NCBI GenBank assembly: GCA_963768185.1
Contig: CAVYGS010000005.1
Coordinates: forward strand, 310,001-374,000
DNA length: 64,000 nt
Direction: 5' to 3'
Source: Palsa-461 sp963768185
Lineage (GTDB): Bacteria; Actinomycetota; Acidimicrobiia; Acidimicrobiales; RAAP-2
The translations under genes were made by a program, and so were the position numbers. The notes below the pieces were generated by a model that ran no database searches, was not told the DNA's origin, and saw only the letters and a list, made by a program, of their open reading frames with translations. The first letter of the stretch is position 1. The number at the start of each line of letters is the position of its first letter. Below, in pieces: positions 50,588 to 60,145 of the stretch.

Positions 50588-51397
50588 ATGGAACAGCCCG
50601 ACAGTGCGATCGTGCGGCACTACGAGAGCATCAGAGAAGAAGAGCGGATCTCGACCGGCTTTGGTCAGCTAGAACTCCTGCGAGTACAAGAGGTGCTCGG
50701 CCGCTACCTTCCGCCACCCCCAGCTCGGATTCTTGACGTTGGCGGCGCCACCGGCGTCCATGCCAAGTGGCTCGCCGGACAGGGATACGAGGTCCGGATA
50801 ATCGATATTGCGCCTCGCCATGTGGCCAAGGCGACAGCGGATCTCGGACCCCTTGGAGTCGTCGCCGAACTGGGCGACGCCAGATCACTGTCGGTACCTG
50901 ACAACGATGCCGATGCGGTGTTGCTGTTTGGTCCCCTCTATCACCTCATCGAAAGGTCCGATCGGCTACAAGCCCTCAGCGAGGCCACCCGAGTGGTCCG
51001 TCCAGGCGGGGTCGTGGCCGTTGCTGCAATCAGCAAGTTTGCTCCGCTTTTCGACGGGCTGGCTCGGGGATACCTCTTCGACCCAGCGTTCGTCCCGATT
51101 GTCGAGCGTGACCTCGCTGAGGGCCAGCATCGCAACCCTGCGGATCGGCCGCACTGGTTCACCACTGCCTTCATGCATCATCCCGAGCAGCTTCGCCAAG
51201 AGGTCACCGCGACTGGGCTGACGGTGACCGAGCTGTTCGGAGTAGAAGGGCTAGCCGGCTGGCTCGGACAGTTGGCAACCCGCTGGAGCGACCCGGAGGA
51301 CCGAGAGCGGATCCTGTGGTCGGCCCGAGCAATCGAGGACGAGCCTTCGCTCATTGGACTGAGCGCCCATCTCTTGCTTGTCGGTGTGAAGCCGTGA
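50588..51397 (+). CDS. Class I SAM-dependent methyltransferase
   Basis: 269 residues. SAM loop ILDVGGATGVHAKWLAGQG, acidic residue VRIIDIAP, GDARSLSVPDNDADAVLLFGPLYHL and RVVRPGGVVAVAAI, typical of Methyltransf_11/25. The long C-terminal half (residues 160-269) probably binds the substrate. TAACAT 50576-50581 sits 6 bases before the ATG, so it may be leaderless. The 288 bases upstream hold no other gene I can support. Confidence 0.87.
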   Translation: MEQPDSAIVRHYESIREEERISTGFGQLELLRVQEVLGRYLPPPPARILDVGGATGVHAKWLAGQGYEVRIIDIAPRHVAKATADLGPLGVVAELGDARSLSVPDNDADAVLLFGPLYHLIERSDRLQALSEATRVVRPGGVVAVAAISKFAPLFDGLARGYLFDPAFVPIVERDLAEGQHRNPADRPHWFTTAFMHHPEQLRQEVTATGLTVTELFGVEGLAGWLGQLATRWSDPEDRERILWSARAIEDEPSLIGLSAHLLLVGVKP

Positions 51398-51413
51398 ACC
51401 AGCCCCGTAGTCG

Positions 51414-52028
51414 GTGAAGCTCTACCTCAGTTCCTACAGGATGGGTGCGGAGCCGACCCGGCTCCTTGATCTTGTCGGTGGGGTACGGAGAGCAGCGATC
51501 GTTTTCAACGCATGTGATCACTTTGAGGAGCGCCTGCGTAACTATGCCCGTGAAGAGAAGGACCTCCTCGACTTGGGCTTCAGCGTGGAGGAACTCGACC
51601 TTCGCACCTACGTCGGTGCACCTAAAGCCCTCAAATGTCGGCTTGCCGGCTACGACCTCCTCTGGGTCGTCGGTGGTAATGCCTTTGTGCTGGCACGGGC
51701 AATGGGTGCAGCGGGATTCGCTCAGGCTGCCACTCAGCATGTTCGAAGCAACCGCCTGACCTACGCCGGATACAGCGCTGGCGTGTGTGTCACAGGACCG
51801 GACCTCGACGGGATCCATCTGATGAATGATCCTGATGTGGTTGCCAGTGGCGACGACTCCTTCACTCCCGCGAGTGGTCTGGGCTGGGTTCCCTGGAGGA
51901 TTATTCCGCATTGGCAATCGGATCATCCCGAAGCGCCAGCCGCAGAACTTGCCACCCAGTACTTGGCAGGACGGGGGTTGGCTCACCGCCAACTTCGAGA
52001 CGGCGAAGTCCTCATCGTCAAGTCCTGA
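51414..52028 (+). CDS. Peptidase S51 (dipeptidase E-like)
   Basis: 204 residues, 17 bases after the methyltransferase. The fold is class I glutamine-amidotransferase-like: YLSSYRMGAEP, LWVVGGNAFVL (oxyanion), nucleophile YAGYSAGVCVTG with Ser, and His in IIPHWQSDHPE. Dipeptidase E cuts Asp-X dipeptides; cyanophycinase is related. Probably co-transcribed with the preceding gene. Confidence 0.85.
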   Translation: MKLYLSSYRMGAEPTRLLDLVGGVRRAAIVFNACDHFEERLRNYAREEKDLLDLGFSVEELDLRTYVGAPKALKCRLAGYDLLWVVGGNAFVLARAMGAAGFAQAATQHVRSNRLTYAGYSAGVCVTGPDLDGIHLMNDPDVVASGDDSFTPASGLGWVPWRIIPHWQSDHPEAPAAELATQYLAGRGLAHRQLRDGEVLIVKS

Positions 52029-52175
52029 CCGCCGTGTGGCTAACAGGCAAACAGCCGTCGGGCGGTGCCTGGGGTGACCGCGACACGTCCACCGCCGGGA
52101 CTCCTATCAGCCCGTCGTGCATCTGATGACACTTTGCCAAGGGACATTCATTGACAGCTCATCGTTGATGACACG

Positions 52176-53117
52176 ATGCTCTCTGGCGTGAAGTTCTCCA
52201 CCGGTTTGCCCGGCCTGACGCGCTACCCGCCAATCTTCTGCAATTGGGAGAAGACCATGCGAGCGGAAGACTTTCAGCAGGTCGCTCGGACAGTTGATGA
52301 ACTCGGATTCGATTCCATCGCGATCCCAGAGCACATTGTGATGCCGGCGGAGATGGTCGGGCTCATGGGGTCGTTCTGGACGCATGCCCTAACCGTCATG
52401 TCATTCGTCGCGGGCGCGACGTCGCGCCTAATCGTCGACTCGAGCGTGATAGTCCTGCCCTACCATGACCCGGTCGTGTTCGCCAAGGCCGTCTCGACGT
52501 TGGACTTTCTATCGGGGGGACGTGTTCGAATCTCGATTGGCGTCGGACACGCCGAGCGGGAGTTCGAAGTCCTTGGGGTCCCGTTCCATGAGCGCGGTCA
52601 CATCGCCGATGAGTACCTCGCCGCCATGATCGAGCTCTGGACAAGCAATGAACCCGACTTCCATGGTCGATTCGTCAACTTCGAGCATGTCGCTTTCGAA
52701 CCCAAACCCATCCAGCAGCCACACCCGCCAATCTGGATCGGTGGCAACTCGCGTGCCGCCATGCGCCGAGCTGCGCGCCACGACGGCTGGTACCCCTGGC
52801 TCATCACCCCCGATCAGCTGCCCGCGTGCATGGATTACATCCGTTCACTCCCCGAATTCGAGGCACGGACGCGGGCGTTCGATGTCGCGATGCCGCTGAG
52901 CACGCTCGGGGTGTCAGAAGATCACCGGCCGCTCGAGGACGACTCCGCTCGGCGCCCGATGCCGGTCGGCAAGCAAGCGATCATCGATGCGATCGGACAT
53001 CTCCAGGATCTCGGTGTCACATGGACATCGGTCCCCTTGCCACCCTCGACATCACTTGCTGAGCACCTCGAAGGCCTCCACTGGGTGGCCGAGGACATCA
53101 TGGCGACCTTCCACTGA
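52176..53117 (+). CDS. LLM-class F420-dependent oxidoreductase (TIGR03619-like)
   Basis: 313 residues. ARTVDELGFDSIAIPEHIVMP (residues 36-56), SSVIVLPYHDPVVFAKAVSTLDFLSGGRV, GGNSRAAMRRAARHDGWYPW, typical of a large actinobacterial group with F420 as cofactor. TTGACA stands at 52151-52156 but no -10 fits. Probably catabolic; its neighbours suggest degradation of cyclic or ester compounds. Confidence 0.9.
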   Translation: MLSGVKFSTGLPGLTRYPPIFCNWEKTMRAEDFQQVARTVDELGFDSIAIPEHIVMPAEMVGLMGSFWTHALTVMSFVAGATSRLIVDSSVIVLPYHDPVVFAKAVSTLDFLSGGRVRISIGVGHAEREFEVLGVPFHERGHIADEYLAAMIELWTSNEPDFHGRFVNFEHVAFEPKPIQQPHPPIWIGGNSRAAMRRAARHDGWYPWLITPDQLPACMDYIRSLPEFEARTRAFDVAMPLSTLGVSEDHRPLEDDSARRPMPVGKQAIIDAIGHLQDLGVTWTSVPLPPSTSLAEHLEGLHWVAEDIMATFH

Positions 53118-53223
53118 TTCCCCAAGGTAGCGATTGACAGGAGCGAACTCCCCTCGGTGCACCGACGTCATGTCTTCGGAGCTGACTTTCCAGCGCCATC
53201 AGCTGACCACCAACTGGGTGGCG

Positions 53224-54606
53224 TTACGCGCCGCTGATCGCCCGAGCGAAAGCGGATTGGGCCTCGCGTAGGAGCGGTTCCACATCGCGATCCAGGATCA
53301 CTCCAGCCTTTTGGGCCGCCTGAGTTGCCTGCTCGAATCGGCCCAAGTACGTTTCAGCGTCGCCGTAGAGGGCGAGGATCTGCTCGGGCGCGAACGGTAT
53401 GCACGAGCCTCCGAGAAAGCCGAGCGGACCCTCTGGCACCGGAATCGCCGAGTTGGTTGCCAACGGCACCTCCACCTGCGGAAGACGAATCCCCCCGCGG
53501 GCGATGCCGTGCTCGTCGCGAACCACATCCGCCGGGTCACCGCCGAACTCGATAAGAGACTGGGACGGCGGTGCCGTCCCAGTCTCCAGCCACTCCTGCA
53601 GACGACGGTATGCGGCCTCCAACACCGGACTGAGCGGCACTTCGTTGATGCCCTTCAGTCCCGCCAAGGCGGCCACCCCTTGGTCCTGTCCCAGCGCCGC
53701 AGCCCGGCTCTGCATCGACTGAAACGAGACATGGGCCGTGCCGGCGGTCTCCCAACACCGGAACCGCTCCGTGTTGGACTGGCGCACCGGATAACAGGAA
53801 ATCGCCTCCACCTCCGAGTTGACGATCATGACGAGTGCGTCGAGGTCGTCACGGATCCGACACGGGATCATCGGCAAACTGGACCGCTGCGGGCGCTCGG
53901 CGCCCCGGTTAAAGACCTGATCTCCCACGTCTAGCGGTGATCCACCCCCGAAATACAGGTACGGCAGGAAGGCGTCGAAAAGGCCGTCGATCGGCTGGAA
54001 GGCGTTGATGTAGGTGCTCAGCCGGCTCGCCGACTGCGAGCCTCCGAATGCCACCAGGTGGCGAATTTCGAGCCCGTCGAGGGGATCGATGGGCGACCGG
54101 GACCGCTCGACGCTCACGGTCCGTGCCGCCTGAGTGAAGATGTCGAACGAGTAGTCGTCACTCGATATCGACAAAGTTCCGTATCGTTCCGGGTCCCACT
54201 GGACCAGGCCCATCGGCTGCTCGCCCATCCCGTGCACGCCAGCTCGCTGAGCGGTGACCGCCACATACGCATAGCCGCTCTCGAGGACCTCGGCACTGTC
54301 AACGGTGTAGCCGTCGAAACCGGCCGAGACGTTGTTCCATGAAACGAGGACGGTGCCGTTGAAAGCACTGGCGTCGATCGGCCGGTAGACGACGTACCGG
54401 GTTTTGTAGGGGGCGGTGCCGGCCGGCTCGACGTCCCAGTGGCCATCAATCCCGAGCTCAGTCCCGGCCCTCGGTCGGTATTTCGTGGCGGTCCCGTCGA
54501 GGAAGTACTCCTTTTCCTGGTAACCGAGGCCTGCGAAGTCGAGAGTCGGGCGGCCGAAGGGCACACCCTTATCGCCGACTGACACTGGACCTGAGACAAC
54601 GGCCAT
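53224..54606 (-). CDS. Alpha/beta-hydrolase-domain protein (Abhydrolase_10-like)
   Basis: 460 residues from ATG 54606, with AGAGAGGA leader. RYVVYRPIDASAFNGTVLVSWNNVSAGFD, and FGGSQSASRLSTYI at about residue 198 with a GxSxS nucleophile. Long C-terminal region ends IRLPQVEVPLATNSAIPVPEG and GGSCIPFAPEQI. Members are often in oil or steroid degraders and are poorly described. No signal peptide. Downstream of the thioesterase-like gene, same strand, 123 bases apart. Confidence 0.82.
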   Translation of the reverse strand: MAVVSGPVSVGDKGVPFGRPTLDFAGLGYQEKEYFLDGTATKYRPRAGTELGIDGHWDVEPAGTAPYKTRYVVYRPIDASAFNGTVLVSWNNVSAGFDGYTVDSAEVLESGYAYVAVTAQRAGVHGMGEQPMGLVQWDPERYGTLSISSDDYSFDIFTQAARTVSVERSRSPIDPLDGLEIRHLVAFGGSQSASRLSTYINAFQPIDGLFDAFLPYLYFGGGSPLDVGDQVFNRGAERPQRSSLPMIPCRIRDDLDALVMIVNSEVEAISCYPVRQSNTERFRCWETAGTAHVSFQSMQSRAAALGQDQGVAALAGLKGINEVPLSPVLEAAYRRLQEWLETGTAPPSQSLIEFGGDPADVVRDEHGIARGGIRLPQVEVPLATNSAIPVPEGPLGFLGGSCIPFAPEQILALYGDAETYLGRFEQATQAAQKAGVILDRDVEPLLREAQSAFARAISGA

Positions 54607-54729
54607 CGATCGAATCCTCTCTGTGGTGACTGTACCGGTCATCGCTTCGCGAAGGCCGACCCGCGGCAACGCATCGGCATGACTGTCGGCGATGCCACGA
54701 GTGATGTCACCGGCACTTGCTCTGCCAGA

Positions 54730-55587
54730 TCAATCCCTCGGGACCAGCCGGTGGATGACCCGGCACCGTGCGGCTGACTTGCCCGAGGGGAGGACAAGCT
54801 CACCCTCGAGGGTGCAGAACCGCGTGGTCACCGCGATCACCCGAGCGACAGCCTCCATTGGCTCGGGCACGATCATGGCCGGGCGCACGTAGTTGATGTT
54901 GAACGAGATCGGGACCTGCTCGACGTTGGTGGGTGAGGCTGCGATGGCGGCGTAGCGCATGGCCCGGGTGATCAGCAGCCCGATGGCCCCGCCATGCATC
55001 GAGCCGTAGTTCGAGGACCAACCCGAGTCGAGCTGCGAGGTGTAGATCGCTGCTCCCTCGACAAGCTTGAGGCCGCCCTTCAGGTACAGGTCGACCGGTG
55101 CCGGGGTGAAATCAACTTCCCAGGGGAATGCGAGATGGTCGACTTTGGGCAGATCGCCGCGGTCCTCGAACCTGGGACGGGCGGGCACGGTGACGCTGGT
55201 GCACTGGGACTGGCCGAACGGCCCCTCGTCGTCGAGCATCACGCCTTGGGCGACACCCATGAGGTCGTTGTACGCAGAGTTAAAGCTGCGGACCTCCACA
55301 GTGCCTCGGGCAGCGCGGGTGGCTTGATAGGCGACCTCAATCAGGATCGAGTTGTCGCTCCAATTGGCAGAGTTGATGTTGGCCATGGCGTTGTTGTTGT
55401 CAGCGATGGCCGCCAGATAGCCGAAGGGCACGGTTCCGTCGGCCTCCGTCTGCTCGGGCGAGAAACGGAGGGTTGCGTTGGCCTCGCCCGTCCCCTTGTC
55501 CCAAGATGACCCGCCCATTCCGAGGTTGACGGAAAGGCCACCTTTGAAATCCGGCGGGACGTGCTCTCTCGAACGGTCGTTTATCAC
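54730..55587 (-). CDS. Double-hotdog acyl-CoA thioesterase-like protein
   Basis: 285 residues in two hotdog halves. Second half NYGSMHGGAIGLLITRAM (HGG with following helix) is the PaaI/4HBT motif. First half GTVPFGYLAAIADNNNAMA has degenerate HGG. It would hydrolyse an acyl-CoA. Start ATG 55587 (an alternative is not obvious). Confidence 0.75.
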   Translation of the reverse strand: MINDRSREHVPPDFKGGLSVNLGMGGSSWDKGTGEANATLRFSPEQTEADGTVPFGYLAAIADNNNAMANINSANWSDNSILIEVAYQATRAARGTVEVRSFNSAYNDLMGVAQGVMLDDEGPFGQSQCTSVTVPARPRFEDRGDLPKVDHLAFPWEVDFTPAPVDLYLKGGLKLVEGAAIYTSQLDSGWSSNYGSMHGGAIGLLITRAMRYAAIAASPTNVEQVPISFNINYVRPAMIVPEPMEAVARVIAVTTRFCTLEGELVLPSGKSAARCRVIHRLVPRD

Positions 55588-55787
55588 GTCAACCCCTGTT
55601 CTTGGCAGGGGAATCCGCGCTCATGACGTGGGCCCCATCGATCTGATCCAGCTCACCTGGGCCCAAAATGTACGGGCACCTGATGGCGCAGGCCAGTTGA
55701 TCAATCAGCCGCTACAAGCGCCCCTCATGACCGAAACTTCGTCTCGGCACGACGGCGGGCCCGCGGGAGGTCACACATCGATTGTGG

Positions 55788-57113
55788 CTATTGGGTCGCG
55801 GCTCCAGCCGAGGCTTCAGCTGGCCGGCGGACCCCGAAGAGGCTGCCCAGCGCTCCGCCCCCATCCTTTATCAGGTTGATGGGCGCGATCATGCTGGCAA
55901 TGTGGGAGTCGGCGTTTTCGCGCACCTCGTCCAACTCGAACCCGACCCGCTCGATGTGAGGCTGTAGCGCTTCGACGTCGAAGCCGTAGTGTTCGGCCGC
56001 GTTGCCGAAGACCATGTTGTGGATGTCCTCGTTGGTGAGGCCCGGAGTGGTGGCCAGCTTGGCGAGCTCGCCCCAACTCTGCATCAAGTTCGACTCGAAA
56101 TGCGGATAGTCCGTTCCCCACATCGTCGCCTCCGGTCCCAGGCGAAAGCCGGGTTGCACTTTTCCTTCGGCGTCCAGGCCGAGAACATTCGCCCCAGGAT
56201 CCGCCCGGGTCGAGAACGGAGACACACCGACCCGGATGTTCGTCCCGAAGTACTCGGTGGGCAGGCGCTTGAGGGTCGGCTTGACTCCGAGCTGTCCCAT
56301 CCAGTCGCTCTTCAGGATCCTGTCCAAGTAGGTGATGATCGGAACCATGAAGTGCACCTGGGTCTCGATCCAGGTCGCCTTCAGATCTGGGAACCGGTCG
56401 AACACTCCACCGGCGATCATCATCCACAAAGACCGGTTCGAGAAGAATGCGTTCTCCGTGGAGATCATGAGAAACGCACCAAAGCCCGGGCCCCTTCTGC
56501 GGCCGCCACCCTCGGTTCCCATCGGCTGATTCGGGTCGGCCGCCCCGCCGTGCTGACTCACAACGAAGCCGGTCTCCACGCAGGCGGCCCAGACCGGGTC
56601 CAAAGCCTCGTCGAAGAAGAAAAGGCCGTCTCGGCTCAGACCGGGCAGGCGGATTCCGCCCAGGCCGTTCTCCTTGGCCCAGTAGATCTCCTTGATGGCC
56701 TCATCGATGTCGTCGAAAGAGATCGCCAGTTGCCCCTTGCGCCGTCCGGGCGCCTGGGCACAGAAGTCCACCAGCCAGCGGTTGTAGACCTGCCGGCCCA
56801 CCTCTCCCAGTTCCGCATTCGCCGCGTTGGCTAAGTCGTCGAGCCGGTTGATCTGGAACGGCTGCCCGTTGGAAAAGAGCACCTCGGCGACCACCCCGAC
56901 GCTTTCCAGATTCTTGATCCGAAGCTCGGAGTTCCACTGAACCTCGGGTTCGAATTCGGGATGGATGTTCCCCGCGTCTCGGAGCCCCGCCTCCTCCGCC
57001 GCCTTGACCTGCTCGTCGTAGGCGTCAATGAACTTCTTCGGGACGTAGTCACGGTACGTCTGACGTGATCCCTTCACATGGCCATCGATGGAGATAATCG
57101 CCTCTTTACCCAT
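55788..57113 (-). CDS. Amidohydrolase family 2 protein, tandem copy A
   Basis: 441 residues. AIISIDGHVKGSRQTYRDYVPKK opening, SQHGGAADPNQP (metal His), HFMVPIITYLDR, FGTNIRVGVSPFS and the MWGTDYPHFESNLMQSW end with Asp-His. It is a clear paralogue of the next gene (same opening and VQW-N/D-SELR block) 32 bases upstream, so they are co-transcribed copies. Likely cleaves a C-C or C-N bond in a cyclic acid. Confidence 0.87.
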   Translation of the reverse strand: MGKEAIISIDGHVKGSRQTYRDYVPKKFIDAYDEQVKAAEEAGLRDAGNIHPEFEPEVQWNSELRIKNLESVGVVAEVLFSNGQPFQINRLDDLANAANAELGEVGRQVYNRWLVDFCAQAPGRRKGQLAISFDDIDEAIKEIYWAKENGLGGIRLPGLSRDGLFFFDEALDPVWAACVETGFVVSQHGGAADPNQPMGTEGGGRRRGPGFGAFLMISTENAFFSNRSLWMMIAGGVFDRFPDLKATWIETQVHFMVPIITYLDRILKSDWMGQLGVKPTLKRLPTEYFGTNIRVGVSPFSTRADPGANVLGLDAEGKVQPGFRLGPEATMWGTDYPHFESNLMQSWGELAKLATTPGLTNEDIHNMVFGNAAEHYGFDVEALQPHIERVGFELDEVRENADSHIASMIAPINLIKDGGGALGSLFGVRRPAEASAGAATQ

Positions 57114-57145
57114 CCGAACCTCCTTGGTTTAGATAGTTGTCCCGA

Positions 57146-58414
57146 TCATCCCGGAAGGGTTGCTCGGGCTGCTGCGCTGAACATGAAGGGAGCCTTGGTC
57201 GTCGTTGGCGTCTTGCGCTTGGACCCGGCCGCATCGGCTCGCACCTGGGATAAATCGAAGCCGACGCGCTCAATGTGGGGAGCGAGCGCTTCGAGGTCAA
57301 ATCCGTAGACCGCGGCGGCATTCTGCATCAGGATCTTGGTGGCGTCGTCGTCGGTGGCACCCGGTGCCGTCACCAGAGTGGCCACCTCGTCCATGCAGTT
57401 GTCGAAGATCGACTCGAACTGCGGGTAATCCACTCCGAACATGGCCGCGTCGCTCCCGATGCTGGCACCCGGGAGCGGCTTGCCCTCGGCCTTGCCCAGC
57501 AGGTCGTCCATCGATATCTGCGTTGGCGAAAACGGCGAGACCCCGACGAAGACGTTCCTCCCCAGATATTCACTGGGTCCCCGCTCGGTTGTGTCGGTCT
57601 TGTCCAAGGTCTTGGCGAACGCCATCCAGTCACCCTTGGGATTCTCGACTGCATCCAGGTGTCGAAGGGCAGCCAGCAGCATGTCAGCTTGAGTCTCGAT
57701 GTAGCAGACCCGGAGATCGGAGAACCGGTCGAACACGCCCCCTGAGACGAGCATCCACAGAGAACGGTTCGAGAAGAACCCATGCTCGGCCATCGACGTC
57801 AGCAAGGCTCCAAACCCGCCCTCCCCATAGCGCGGGATGCTGGCCCCTCCGTGGGCACTGATCGGCAGACACGCCTCTTGGCAGGCCGCCCAGATCGGGT
57901 CCAGTTCTGGGTCGAGGAAGAGCCGGCTCTCCCGGGTGAGTTGAGGAAGCATGATCCCACCCAGACCCTGCTCCTTCGCCCAGTAGACGTCCTTGACCGC
58001 CTGCCCGATGTCCAAGAAGGACGTCAGGACCTGCCCCTTCCGCCGCTCGGGCGCCTGCGCGCAGAACTCGACGAGCCAGCGGTTGTAGGCCCGTCTTCCC
58101 GCCTTGCCGAGGTCAGGATCGAGGAATTGGGGGTGATCATCGACGGGATTCAGCTGAAACGGGACCCCGTTTGGAAACAGGACTTCCCCAACAACGCCGA
58201 TCTCCTCGAGGTTGGCGGTACGAAGCTCGGAGTCCCACTGGACCTCGGGCGCGAGGTCGGGGTGAAGGTTCCCGGCGTCGGGGGTCCCGGCTTCTTCCTC
58301 GGCTCTGACCTGCTCGTCGTACGCAGCGAGATACTTCTTCTCGAGGTAGTCGCGATACTGGCTCCGGGAGGCTCTGACGTGGCCATCGACCGAAATGATT
58401 GCGACTCGGCCCAT
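57146..58414 (-). CDS. Amidohydrolase family 2 protein, tandem copy B
   Basis: 422 residues. AIISVDGHVRASRSQYRDYLEKK, SAHGGASIPRYG, YIETQADMLLAALRHLDAV, and FGVDYPQFESIFDN. The His of DYPH in the partner is Gln here, and a C-terminal Lys/Thr-rich tail is added. It may have changed substrate or lost some metal binding. First gene of the pair; divergent from the uptake operon. Confidence 0.86.
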   Translation of the reverse strand: MGRVAIISVDGHVRASRSQYRDYLEKKYLAAYDEQVRAEEEAGTPDAGNLHPDLAPEVQWDSELRTANLEEIGVVGEVLFPNGVPFQLNPVDDHPQFLDPDLGKAGRRAYNRWLVEFCAQAPERRKGQVLTSFLDIGQAVKDVYWAKEQGLGGIMLPQLTRESRLFLDPELDPIWAACQEACLPISAHGGASIPRYGEGGFGALLTSMAEHGFFSNRSLWMLVSGGVFDRFSDLRVCYIETQADMLLAALRHLDAVENPKGDWMAFAKTLDKTDTTERGPSEYLGRNVFVGVSPFSPTQISMDDLLGKAEGKPLPGASIGSDAAMFGVDYPQFESIFDNCMDEVATLVTAPGATDDDATKILMQNAAAVYGFDLEALAPHIERVGFDLSQVRADAAGSKRKTPTTTKAPFMFSAAARATLPG

Positions 58415-58867
58415 GATCCCTCCCCTCGGCCACTTTCCGCCGTCCTACCAGCGACGCCGTTCAGACCGACTGTACCGCCATCGCCTTGACCCGGACAGGG
58501 TGGGCCCGGTCGACGTCGTTGTCCGACCGCTGGCGGCACGTCACCCTCCAGGCATGCCGGCGAGAGCCTCCGCAGCCTGGTCCTCACCGGAGTGTCGAGT
58601 CTTGTCTCCTTCGGGCCCGGCCCCGCCGACGCACTCGGTTCGCGGAATATCGCCCGTTATGACACCCACGGGGACTGTCGAGTACGCCTCGAGCTGAGTG
58701 GCCAAAACGAGCAGACGTCAGCCAACGGACGTCTGCGAGGCGAAGGAGTTGGCACTTCAAGCCCCGCGCTTGCTGTGCCAGACTGACCGCCAGGAGCCGG
58801 AGGCGTTGGCCTTGGCCGCTTGCGCCCTGGGGCCCACGAGCAACGCAAGTCTCATCGGGGGGTGGGA
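58415..58867. other. Intergenic region between amidohydrolases and the uptake operon
   Basis: 453 bases, bidirectional control region for the amidohydrolase pair (minus) and the LivK operon (plus). It contains one perfect inverted repeat (58711-58736) and no gene I can support. ORFs crossing it are shadow-like. Confidence 0.6.
58711..58736. promoter_or_regulatory. Inverted repeat, possible operator
   Basis: GCAGACGTC, 8-base loop, GACGTCTGC, a perfect 9-base palindrome 130 bases before the LivK ATG. Possible site of a TetR- or GntR-type repressor. No such gene is in this window. Confidence 0.45.
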
Positions 58868-60133
58868 ATGCGAAAGCACCGTTTGGTCGCGCTTGGAACG
58901 ATCCCTGCGGCACTCATGTGTGCGTTGCTCTTTGCAGGCACGGCGTCGGCAGGTCCGACAGCCACACTGGGGGTCACCGCGACGACCATTCACATCGGCG
59001 TCCCGTACGTTGACTTCTCGGTCCTCGGAAAGGTCGGCGTCAACCTCAACGTCGGCAACACCCCCGACGCATTCGAGGCGCTCATCGCCAATATGAACGC
59101 GCACGGTGGGATTGATGGTCGGAAGATTATTCCGTACCTCATTGCCGTCGATCCGACATCGCCCGTGCCGGCCGCTACGGCATGCACCGAGCTCACTGAG
59201 AACGACAAAATCTTCGTCGCCATCGGACCTCTGATGCCTGACTGCTATCTGTCCCACGATGTACCCACCGTTGCGGCGATTCTTTCGGATGCCGCGTCGT
59301 TCGGGAAGGTGCCAAACTTCGGGCTGACACCCCCGGCGGACGCCTATGACCCGTTGCAATTCGGCGTCTTTGCGAAGCTCGGAGTCTTCAAGGGCAAGAA
59401 GGTGGGCCTTTTTGGCGGTACGACCACAGATGAGCAAGAGCTCAAGGTCGTGGAGTCGACTCTCAAGAAGCTCCATGTGGATGTGGTCCAGATCGCAGTC
59501 GACTCTGCACCGCAGAACGATCTCGTCGCATTGAACGAACAGGTCGACGTCATCGCACAGCGCTTCAAGGGCGCTGGTGTCAATGAAGTTGTTGCCGTTG
59601 GTTACGGCTCGTCGGTTTGGCCTGAGGCACAGGCGGCGAACCAGAGCACCTACAACCCACCCTGGGTGGCGACCAACCTTGGTGACCTCAACGGCTACAT
59701 CGGAGGCACAAATAATCCCACCTATGTCAAGAACGTTGTCGTCTCGAGTCCAGCCCTCATGGGGTATTCAACCTGGATAAACCCGGCGATCCAGAAGTGT
59801 GTCTCGATCGTTCGAAAGGCATATCCCTCGGACGCCATCAGCGCTCCGCCGAAAGTTGCAAAGGCCAGTTCTGACGATACTTACGCTGCGCCCGAAACGG
59901 CTTGTGTGGACCTGGCACTTTTTGCCACGATCGCGAAGGCCGCCGGCAAAAACCTCACCGTTTCCAGGTTCATCAGCGCCGGCGAACACCTTCGGAACTT
60001 CATCCTCCCAGGCTCCGCGAGCACATTCTCGTTCGCTCCCGGTCGACCGTATGCGCTCGGCCCGGTCTACATAGGGCACTACGACCTAAGCACCCGCACG
60101 ATTGAGTACTCCTCGACTCCAGCGAACAAGTGA
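58868..60133 (+). CDS. Branched-chain amino acid-type ABC substrate-binding protein (LivK-like)
   Basis: 421 residues from ATG 58868 with GGGGTGGGA leader. Signal peptide ends near GTASAGP (about residue 28), with no lipobox. TIHIGVPYVDFSVLG, ANMNAHGGIDGRKI and EGxxxD-like core of Peripla_BP_6, with later KLHVDVVQIAVDSAPQNDLVAL. It catches a ligand outside the cell for the transporter downstream. By neighbourhood the ligand may be a compound handled by the amidohydrolases rather than an amino acid, which is inference. Confidence 0.88.
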   Translation: MRKHRLVALGTIPAALMCALLFAGTASAGPTATLGVTATTIHIGVPYVDFSVLGKVGVNLNVGNTPDAFEALIANMNAHGGIDGRKIIPYLIAVDPTSPVPAATACTELTENDKIFVAIGPLMPDCYLSHDVPTVAAILSDAASFGKVPNFGLTPPADAYDPLQFGVFAKLGVFKGKKVGLFGGTTTDEQELKVVESTLKKLHVDVVQIAVDSAPQNDLVALNEQVDVIAQRFKGAGVNEVVAVGYGSSVWPEAQAANQSTYNPPWVATNLGDLNGYIGGTNNPTYVKNVVVSSPALMGYSTWINPAIQKCVSIVRKAYPSDAISAPPKVAKASSDDTYAAPETACVDLALFATIAKAAGKNLTVSRFISAGEHLRNFILPGSASTFSFAPGRPYALGPVYIGHYDLSTRTIEYSSTPANK

Positions 60134-60145
60134 ACCGATGTCTCG

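Noticed and set aside
58750..58780. Sigma-54-like TGGCAC sequence before the uptake operon
   Set aside because: The TTGC part is not at the required spacing and actinobacteria generally lack sigma-54.
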